From an uncultured bacterium (GTDB lineage Bacteria > Patescibacteriota > Minisyncoccia > Phycocordibacterales > UBA9973): a stretch of DNA of 15,313 bases. The translations under genes were made by a program, and so were the position numbers. The stretch covers positions 1 through 15,313 of the forward strand of contig CAITSL010000037.1 of assembly GCA_903895055.1 (NCBI GenBank). Reading direction: 5' to 3'. This document shows, piece by piece, positions 1 through 5,338 of the stretch; position 1 is the stretch's first letter; each line of letters begins with the position of its first letter. The notes beneath the pieces are model-generated. The model worked only from the letters and a program-made list of their open reading frames with translations. It was not told the DNA's origin and made no database searches.

Positions 1-651
1 AATAAAATAAATCCCCTCTTTGCCCATCGCGAAAGCTGCCGTCGCAAAACGATCCGCTTCGTAAATATTCGACCCGATCACGGTTATACTTTTTATTTCA
101 TTCGCCTCTTTTTTTTCTTTTGGATTATAAATATGAAGCCCTCTTTCATAGGTGCCGGAAGTGGCAATCCCCCTATCACTTAAATATACCACTTTTACAT
201 TTTCTTTTTTGTTAAAGGGATTGCGAATACCGATCGCCCATTTTTCGCCTTCACTATTTAATCCCCTTACTTCAATATCACCGGCAATTTCGACAAAAAA
301 ATTTTTATAGCCTCTTTTGGATAAAATTTCTGAATCCTGGTAAATCGCCCAGCCTTTTACCAATCCTGAGGGATTTATCTTTCCGTCCTGGACGATGTCA
401 AAAAAACCATTCGTTTCTTTTTTCGTCTCTTCGCAAAGTTTTAAAATTTTTTTTAAATCAGTGCTTAGATCTTTTTCAGCAATTTTTTTCTGATTATATA
501 AAGTCACTTCGCTGGTTTTTTTGAACGGACTAAATCGCTCGTCGACAGAGACTAAATAATTAAAAACTTCTTCAAACGCTTCTTTTGTCGCATTTAGATC
601 AACGATCTCGACGATTACCGGCATTCCCATGATAGTTCTTTTTTCTTTCAT
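1..651 (-). CDS. apbE: FAD:protein FMN transferase (ApbE family), C-terminal end beyond window
   Basis: ApbE enzymes move FMN from FAD onto a Thr/Ser of a target protein. 217 codons are visible from ATG 651; the stop lies left of the window. Family landmarks seen in order: N-terminal TIMGMPVIVEIV (the MGT-type opening strand), VKGWAIYQ, FFVEIAGDIEVRG (the GGDI-type motif, here AGDI), ATSGTYERG followed by HIYNP (usual HIIDP), and near the edge SITVIGSNIYEADRFATAAFAMG, matching the Ala-Asp-Ala-x-Ala-Thr-Ala segment near the family's C-terminus. Only a few dozen residues should be missing. The gene begins 7 nt after the stop of the FMN-binding-domain gene, so the two are probably cotranscribed as enzyme and substrate. 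No signal peptide or lipobox is visible at this start, although many ApbE proteins act outside the cytoplasm; either the enzyme works inside the cell or it is exported in another way. Confidence 0.85.
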   Translation of the reverse strand, partial: MKEKRTIMGMPVIVEIVDLNATKEAFEEVFNYLVSVDERFSPFKKTSEVTLYNQKKIAEKDLSTDLKKILKLCEETKKETNGFFDIVQDGKINPSGLVKGWAIYQDSEILSKRGYKNFFVEIAGDIEVRGLNSEGEKWAIGIRNPFNKKENVKVVYLSDRGIATSGTYERGLHIYNPKEKKEANEIKSITVIGSNIYEADRFATAAFAMGKEGIYFI

Positions 652-658
652 AATGTTT

Positions 659-1165
659 TTAAGCTTTGGCTTGACTTAAGGCTGAAGTTAAAGATTGAAT
701 AAAAGCAGGACTGGTTTCTGACGCTCCGGAAACGCCGTTTACATTCGCGCTCTGGGCAGCGATAGCTTCTTGTTTTAAAATCGGCAAAGCACGTGAATTG
801 ATTCTAACTGAAGTGCCTCTGTCTTGCGGATAATCTAAAAACTGCACATCAACTAATCTGCCTCCAGAAATTATGGCTTCCACTTGTATGTTGCCATAAT
901 AAGCGTCGGCAACAGAGCCGATGTATGTGCCATCGTTGTATATTCCATTCTTGGGCGGAGAAACAACTGACGTTGGATTTGGGGTCGATTTTGGTTTTGA
1001 AACAATTGCTACAGGGGTAGAGCCACCAGAGGGAGGATTGGTATTTCCGGAAGGAATAACTGTTGTCCCCATCGTCAAATTATTCGAAGAATTGTTTGCG
1101 CCCTGCCAAATAACATAAAACCCGAAAGAGGCTATCACAAATATTGATAAAATAAATTTTTTCAT
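659..1165 (-). CDS. Membrane-anchored FMN-binding domain protein
   Basis: 168 aa. Residues 4-20 are a hydrophobic signal/anchor helix, residues 22-72 a Ser/Thr/Pro-rich linker, and residues 73-165 an FMN_bind domain of the kind found in RnfG/NqrC and related electron carriers. The domain runs from NGIYNDGTYIGSVADAYYGN through GGRLVDVQFLDYP and INSRALPILKQEAI to NVNGVSGASETSPAF. In the family the last residue of an S-G-A-T motif carries FMN by a phosphoester bond; here it is S-G-A-S, so Ser149 would be the acceptor. A likely extracytoplasmic one-electron carrier. The next gene is apbE, 7 nt downstream, which supports covalent flavinylation. TATACT (1175-1180, minus strand) ends 9 nt before the ATG, with no clear -35 box and no good Shine-Dalgarno sequence. 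Confidence 0.85.
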   Translation of the reverse strand: MKKFILSIFVIASFGFYVIWQGANNSSNNLTMGTTVIPSGNTNPPSGGSTPVAIVSKPKSTPNPTSVVSPPKNGIYNDGTYIGSVADAYYGNIQVEAIISGGRLVDVQFLDYPQDRGTSVRINSRALPILKQEAIAAQSANVNGVSGASETSPAFIQSLTSALSQAKA

Positions 1166-1223
1166 ACTCTTTATAGTATATCATCTAAAAAGTGAAAACT
1201 TCATGAAGCGATAAATAAGTGCC

Positions 1224-1259
1224 AAAATAAAAAAGCCAGGAACTATTGTCGCCTGGCTT
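1224..1259 (-). terminator. Intrinsic terminator after the acyl-carrier-like gene
   Basis: Read on the minus strand, AAGCCAGG (1252-1259), an 11-nt loop and CCTGGCTT (1233-1240) form a perfect 8-bp stem followed at once by TTTTATTTT. It lies 21 nt past the stop of the gene at 1281 and upstream of the FMN-binding protein gene, so it separates the two minus-strand transcription units. Confidence 0.85.
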
Positions 1260-1280
1260 AATGTAAAAAAATCAATTCTT

Positions 1281-1532
1281 TTATCCAACTTTTTCTTCAA
1301 TTAAGTTAAGAAGATCTTCTACTGTTTCCAATTTCCTAATTTCTTCTTCATTGATGTTAATATTGAAATACTGTTGGATTTTATCCATGATTATATGGAC
1401 ATCGGTTTCGGTCATATTCAAACTTGTTAATTCTGAAAAGACCGTTAGAGAGTTTTCGTGAATACCCATTCTTTCAGAAAGAATTTCAATAAGTTTCCGA
1501 AGAATTTTTACTGCTTTTTCTACTTCTTTCAT
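1281..1532 (-). CDS. Acyl-carrier-protein-like small protein lacking the phosphopantetheine serine
   Basis: 83 aa from ATG 1532, or 97 aa if a GTG at 1574 is used. ATG is preferred because the extra 14 residues fall in the leader hairpin and the shorter form has a normal ACP length. The C-terminal half reads like ACP helices II-IV: TETDVHIIMDKIQQYFNINI then NEEEIRKLETVEDLLNLIEEK, matching the family's LEEEFxIEI and ...KITTVGDAIxYI pattern. Aligned on those segments, the Asp-Ser-Leu serine that takes 4'-phosphopantetheine falls on Glu42 (sequence M-T-E-T-D); the nearest serine, Ser38, is four residues too early. It may be a non-acylated ACP paralogue or only share the fold. It is a single-gene unit with its own promoter and terminator. 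The fold call is moderate and the function unknown. Confidence 0.6.
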   Translation of the reverse strand: MKEVEKAVKILRKLIEILSERMGIHENSLTVFSELTSLNMTETDVHIIMDKIQQYFNININEEEIRKLETVEDLLNLIEEKVG

Positions 1533-1533
1533 G

Positions 1534-1618
1534 GTTCTTGTTTTAGAATTAATTAAATTAGTTTTCTCTACCACTACAAAGAAGCAGAGAAAGCTAATCT
1601 AATTAGAAAAACAAGAAT
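1534..1618 (-). promoter_or_regulatory. Long hairpin in the leader of the acyl-carrier-like gene
   Basis: The arm at 1550-1569 pairs with 1586-1605 over 20 positions with two mismatches, and pairing continues outward with one bulge through CTTGTTTT and AAAACAAG to about 1537/1615. The 16-nt loop contains the alternative GTG start (1574); the preferred ATG (1532) follows the base of the stem by 5 nt. The predicted transcript start near 1636 places the whole hairpin in the 5' UTR. No U-run follows, so it is not a plain terminator. Its effect on translation is inferred only. Confidence 0.6.
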
Positions 1619-1642
1619 TTTCAAAGAACTATCAATTCTTAT

Positions 1643-1671
1643 ATGATAGCATAATTATATTAATCTGTCAA
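1643..1671 (-). promoter_or_regulatory. Sigma-70-type promoter for the acyl-carrier-like gene
   Basis: On the minus strand a perfect TTGACA (1666-1671) is followed, after a 17-bp spacer, by TATCAT (1643-1648, 5 of 6 consensus). The expected start near 1636 gives a leader of about 100 nt before ATG 1532, in contrast to the probable leaderless genes elsewhere in the window. It directly abuts the 3' end of tRNA-Tyr. Confidence 0.75.
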
Positions 1672-1674
1672 TTG

Positions 1675-1757
1675 TGCGCCGGGTAGGATTCGAACCTACG
1701 TAGCCCGAAGGCGACAGATTTACAGTCTGTTGTAATTGACCACTCTACCACCGACGC
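1675..1757 (-). tRNA. tRNA-Tyr (anticodon GTA)
   Basis: The acceptor stem GCGTCGG pairs with CCGGCGC (one G-U), discriminator A. The anticodon arm is ACAGA-CTGTAAA-TCTGT, anticodon GTA. A long class II variable arm (CGCCTTCGGGC region) and a T arm GTAGG-TTCGAAT-CCTAC are present. No CCA is encoded, so a CCA-adding enzyme is needed. Confidence 0.95.
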
Positions 1758-1803
1758 ATGCACATAAAATAACATAAAATAACTTTTTTTGCATCTCAGA
1801 TCT

Positions 1804-1830
1804 TCAGATAGAGGTTTAACCTCTATCTGA
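1804..1830 (-). repeat. Perfect inverted repeat across the clpB stop codon
   Basis: TCAGATAGAGGTT at 1804-1816 and its complement at 1818-1830 make a 13-bp inverted repeat with one central base. It contains the clpB TAG stop (1823-1825). As RNA it would fold into a stem of about 11-12 bp. No U-tract follows directly on the minus strand, so it may be a weak terminator or an mRNA 3' end stabiliser. Confidence 0.6.
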
Positions 1831-4564
1831 CTTTGGCGTTGTGTTGTTTAGAAATAAAATTGCTTTTTATTTTACTTGCCCGTCCTAAGGCGTGGCCCTT
1901 CTGGGTTTCAATCGCTATTTCATTATTTTTTACCGAGACTACTACTGTGTCCCCTTTCTTTACGCCATTCGAGATAATAAAGGACGCGACGGGGTTCAGA
2001 ATTTTATTTTGAATCAAGCGATTTAAAGGTCTTGCCCCGTAATGCGGGTTGTAACCTTCTTTGGCCAGATGCGAAAGCGCTTCATTTGAAATCTTAAATC
2101 CAATGTCTTTTCCTTCGAGTCTTTCTTTCACCACTTGCACTCGCAAGCCTACTATCTCTAGAATTGCTTTTTCCGGCAAGACATCAAAGACCACTATCTC
2201 GTCCAAACGATTCAAAAATTCCGGACGGAAATTATCTTTCAAGGCTTCCAGGACTTTGTCTTTCATCGCGCTGTAGTCTTGTTTGTCGGATTTATTGGAA
2301 AATCCGATTGATTCCATTTTTTCTACAAACTGGGAACCGATGTTGGAAGTCAAAATGATAATTGCATTTTTGAAATTGACCGCTCTGCCTTTCCCGTCCG
2401 TTAAACGTCCTTCGTCGATCACTTGAAGCAACATATTGAATACTTCCGGATGCGCTTTTTCAATCTCATCGAAAAGTACTACGGCATAGGGTCGATGTCG
2501 AACCGCTTCGGTAAGTTGTCCTGCTTCATCATAGCCGACATACCCCGGTGGTGAACCGATCAGCTTTGAAACCGAATGTCTTTCCATGTATTCGGACATG
2601 TCCACTCGGATGAGAGCTCGATCATCGTTAAACATAAATTGTGCCAGCGCTTTGGTGAGCTCGGTTTTCCCAACTCCGGATGGGCCCAAAAAAATAAATG
2701 AACCGATAGGCCTATTGGGGTCGGAAATTCCCGCCCGAGAACGGCGAATAACATCCGCCACTCTTTTAATCGCTTCGTCTTGACCAATAACCCTTTTTTG
2801 TAATTCTTCTTCCATTTTTTCCAATTTCGCTCTTTCTTCTTCCAACATTTTTACGAGCGGAATTCCGGTCCAGCGAGAAACGACGCTGGCAATATCTTCC
2901 GAAGTTATTTCTTCTTTCAAGATTCTGCGCGATTTTTGCAATTTTTGAAGACGAGATAATTTAAGATCCAGTTCTTTTTTAAGCGCCGGGATTTTCCCAT
3001 AGCGAATTTCGGCTGCTTTCGAAAGATCAGCGTGCATCTCGGCATTTTCGGCATCCAGCCGCAAAATTTCCAGTTCTTTTTTAATGGAACGGATTTCAAT
3101 TACAATTCCTTTTTCATTTTGCCATTTGAGTTCCAGTTCTTTGGTTTTTTCCTTTAAATTACCGATATCTTTATCTATTTCTTTCACCCTTAATCTCATC
3201 CTTTTGTCCCCTGATTCAAAGACTTTTTCTCCGCCCAAGGCGGATCCGCCTCTGGCGGAAATTTCTTTTTTCAGCGCTTCTTTTTCAATTTCCAAGCGCA
3301 TAATTTTTCGATGCGCCTCTTCTAGAATAGGCGGTTTATTTTCAAGCATTATTTTAAGCGAAGAGGAAGCCTCATCGATCAAATCCACCGCTTTGTCCGG
3401 CAAAAACCTATTGGTAATATAACGGGTAGAAAAATTAACCGCCGAAACAATCGCGTCATCGGTAATCCGCACTCCATGAAAAAGTTCGTATTTTTCTTTC
3501 AAGCCTCGTAAGATAGTAATCGCATCTTCCACCGACGGCTCGTCAATGTAGACTGGCTGAAAACGCCTAGCGAGGGCTGGATCTTTTTCTATATATTTTT
3601 GATATTCTTTCAGAGTAGTCGCGCCGATGGCTCGAAGTTCTCCTCGAGAGAGCGCCGGTTTTAACATATTGGAAGCATCCATCGTTCCCTCGCCTCCGCC
3701 GGCCCCTACAATGGTATGAATTTCATCGATAAAAAGAATTATTTTCCCGTCCGCTTTTTCGATTTCTTTCATAATCCCTTTCAATCTTTCTTCGAACTCT
3801 CCACGATATTTTGTGCCGGCAATCAGAGACCCAAGGTCCAACGAAACAAGTTCTTTGTCTTTCAGAGATTCAGGTACATTATTTTTAGCGATTCGTTGTG
3901 CAAGCCCCTCCACCACCGCCGTTTTGCCGGTACCTGCTTCACCTATTAAAATAGGGTTATTTTTGGTTCGGCGAGAAAGGATCTGCATAATGCGAGTGAT
4001 TTCATTGTCCCGACCGATTACCGGATCTAGTTTGTCTTCCTTCGCGAGCTTGGTTAAATTGCGAGTATACTTCAAAATTAATTTGAATTTTTTAGGTTCA
4101 CTGATATCGGTAATATTTTGACTGCGTAGTTCTTCCAAAACTTTCAAGACAGAGTCTTTCTGAATTCTGTGTTGCGCCAATATTTCGCGTGCTTCCCCGG
4201 GGATTTCAAGCATCGCGATAAAAAGATGTTCGGTTGAAACAAAATCATCTTTCAGATATTCTGCCAGCTTTACCGAGTGCTCGATCACTTGAGCAAAATC
4301 AGAATTCAAATATATTTGATAAGCGGGAGAAAGAGTGCTTCGCGATTCCGGCAATTCGATTGTATCGAGCACTCCATCTGTGAGCAACATCGTATCAATT
4401 TCCAATTTATCTAAAATGGAATTTACCATACTTTCATCTTGCAAAAGTAATGCCGCAAGTAAATGAGTGGCGGAAACATGGTTTTGCCCACGCTCAATCG
4501 CCAGCTCATGAGCTTTCTTGATTGACTCTTTGGCTTTAGTTGTAAATTTATTTAGTGGGGGCAT
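1823..4564 (-). CDS. clpB: ClpB-type AAA+ disaggregase with a ClpA/ClpC-like IGF loop
   Basis: 913 aa. Two Clp N repeats (about 1-145); first AAA+ domain with Walker A GEAGTGKT (208-215), pore loop KYRG (252-255), Walker B ILFIDE (276-281) and ARRF (332-335); a coiled-coil middle region (about 402-545) with the ClpB signature DLSKAAEIRYGKIPALKKEL (513-532); second AAA+ domain with Walker A GPSGVGKT (627-634), pore motif GYVG, Walker B VVLFDE (695-700) and NFRPEFLNR. Together these favour ClpB, the ATP-driven disaggregase that works with DnaK. Two oddities: residues 437-445 (ARGGSALGG) come from an inserted palindromic DNA repeat, and between SNIGS (740-744) and MKDKV there are about 8 extra residues holding SIGF (752-755), as in ClpP-binding ClpA/ClpC. 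A basic tail (889-913) extends the C-terminus. It starts 5 nt after the HtrA-like gene, so is probably cotranscribed. Confidence 0.92.
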   Translation of the reverse strand: MPPLNKFTTKAKESIKKAHELAIERGQNHVSATHLLAALLLQDESMVNSILDKLEIDTMLLTDGVLDTIELPESRSTLSPAYQIYLNSDFAQVIEHSVKLAEYLKDDFVSTEHLFIAMLEIPGEAREILAQHRIQKDSVLKVLEELRSQNITDISEPKKFKLILKYTRNLTKLAKEDKLDPVIGRDNEITRIMQILSRRTKNNPILIGEAGTGKTAVVEGLAQRIAKNNVPESLKDKELVSLDLGSLIAGTKYRGEFEERLKGIMKEIEKADGKIILFIDEIHTIVGAGGGEGTMDASNMLKPALSRGELRAIGATTLKEYQKYIEKDPALARRFQPVYIDEPSVEDAITILRGLKEKYELFHGVRITDDAIVSAVNFSTRYITNRFLPDKAVDLIDEASSSLKIMLENKPPILEEAHRKIMRLEIEKEALKKEISARGGSALGGEKVFESGDKRMRLRVKEIDKDIGNLKEKTKELELKWQNEKGIVIEIRSIKKELEILRLDAENAEMHADLSKAAEIRYGKIPALKKELDLKLSRLQKLQKSRRILKEEITSEDIASVVSRWTGIPLVKMLEEERAKLEKMEEELQKRVIGQDEAIKRVADVIRRSRAGISDPNRPIGSFIFLGPSGVGKTELTKALAQFMFNDDRALIRVDMSEYMERHSVSKLIGSPPGYVGYDEAGQLTEAVRHRPYAVVLFDEIEKAHPEVFNMLLQVIDEGRLTDGKGRAVNFKNAIIILTSNIGSQFVEKMESIGFSNKSDKQDYSAMKDKVLEALKDNFRPEFLNRLDEIVVFDVLPEKAILEIVGLRVQVVKERLEGKDIGFKISNEALSHLAKEGYNPHYGARPLNRLIQNKILNPVASFIISNGVKKGDTVVVSVKNNEIAIETQKGHALGRASKIKSNFISKQHNAKVR
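3231..3258. repeat. 28-bp GC-rich palindromic repeat inside clpB
   Basis: CCGCC-N3-GGCGG occurs twice, joined by AT, so the centre GGCGGATCCGCC is itself a perfect 12-bp palindrome. It is far more GC-rich than the surrounding gene and is read in frame as ARGGSALGG in the middle domain of ClpB. From memory, similar palindromes occur inside genes of Parcubacteria; this was not searched. Confidence 0.75.
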
Positions 4565-4569
4565 AATTT

Positions 4570-5334
4570 TTATGGTGTTTTCGGTGTTATAGGATTTAAG
4601 ACATTCATGATGTCTCCGATAGTAACAAAAGAACCAGTACTGTTATTGAGAGAAATACCCAAAACATTTCCATCTAAATCAGACACAAGTCCTCCGGCAT
4701 TTCCTTTATTTACATCAATGACTAAACTGGACGTTCCGTCATAAATAAAAGAAGAAATAGCGTCACCGATCACTAAAATCTTTTGGCCCGCTTTTAGTTT
4801 ACTTAAATCTCCTAAGGTCGGGAGAGTGTAAGTCAATTTACTTTTACCGTCAACCGGGTCTCCTATTTTTAAAAATGAGAATCCTTTTTTATCAGTTGAA
4901 ACAAAATTAGCTTTAAATTTTCCACTGGCATTGTTCACAAAATAAGTTTCATTACCAGGCACCACACTTGCATCGGCGACGACAATTCCATCTTTGGAAA
5001 TGACAAATCCCCGGCCGGCAGAAACTTCAGCAGTTTGTCCGTTTGCATCAAATCCATTCTTGGTAATTGTAAATATTGCAGATTGGTTTTGAGCAATCGC
5101 GCTCACCACCAAATCTTCTTCTTTGATGACCACGGTTTGCACGGTGGGCTTGCCTTCTATTTGAGTAATTTTTTCTACTGTTTGTTGCACCACCCGATTG
5201 ATCGGCGTCGTGATAGAGACCGGCGCTTGTTGCATCAAAGTAACCGTGACAATTCCTGTCACGATAGAAATGACAAAACTAAGCAAAATGGCCAGCATTA
5301 TTAATTGTGATTTATTTAATTCCTTCACGTCCAT
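4570..5334 (-). CDS. Membrane-anchored HtrA/DegP-like pseudoprotease
   Basis: 254 aa. One transmembrane helix (about 11-33), a linker, then a trypsin-like S1C domain: QSAIFTITK, GRGFVISKDGIVVADASVV (HtrA: GTGFIISKDGYIVTNNHVV), KANFVSTDKKGFSFLKI (HtrA: ...TDLAVLKI), LGDLSKLKAGQKILVIGDA, and VNKGNAGGLVSDLDGNVLGI (HtrA: [20 protein letters not shown]). All three catalytic positions are changed: His to Ser123, Asp to Gly151, Ser to Ala213. No PDZ domain follows. It therefore cannot be a serine protease; a substrate-binding or regulatory role outside the membrane is likely. It lies 4 nt after the cysteine desulfurase stop and 5 nt before clpB. A TATAAT box 7 nt before its ATG suggests an additional, nearly leaderless start inside the upstream gene. 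Confidence 0.85.
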   Translation of the reverse strand: MDVKELNKSQLIMLAILLSFVISIVTGIVTVTLMQQAPVSITTPINRVVQQTVEKITQIEGKPTVQTVVIKEEDLVVSAIAQNQSAIFTITKNGFDANGQTAEVSAGRGFVISKDGIVVADASVVPGNETYFVNNASGKFKANFVSTDKKGFSFLKIGDPVDGKSKLTYTLPTLGDLSKLKAGQKILVIGDAISSFIYDGTSSLVIDVNKGNAGGLVSDLDGNVLGISLNNSTGSFVTIGDIMNVLNPITPKTP

Positions 5335-5338
5335 ACGA

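Noticed and set aside
2061..3949. Several open frames of 60-110 codons on the plus strand and in other frames across clpB
   Set aside because: They are shadows of the clpB frame, which has continuous ClpB homology; none has a recognisable domain or start signal.
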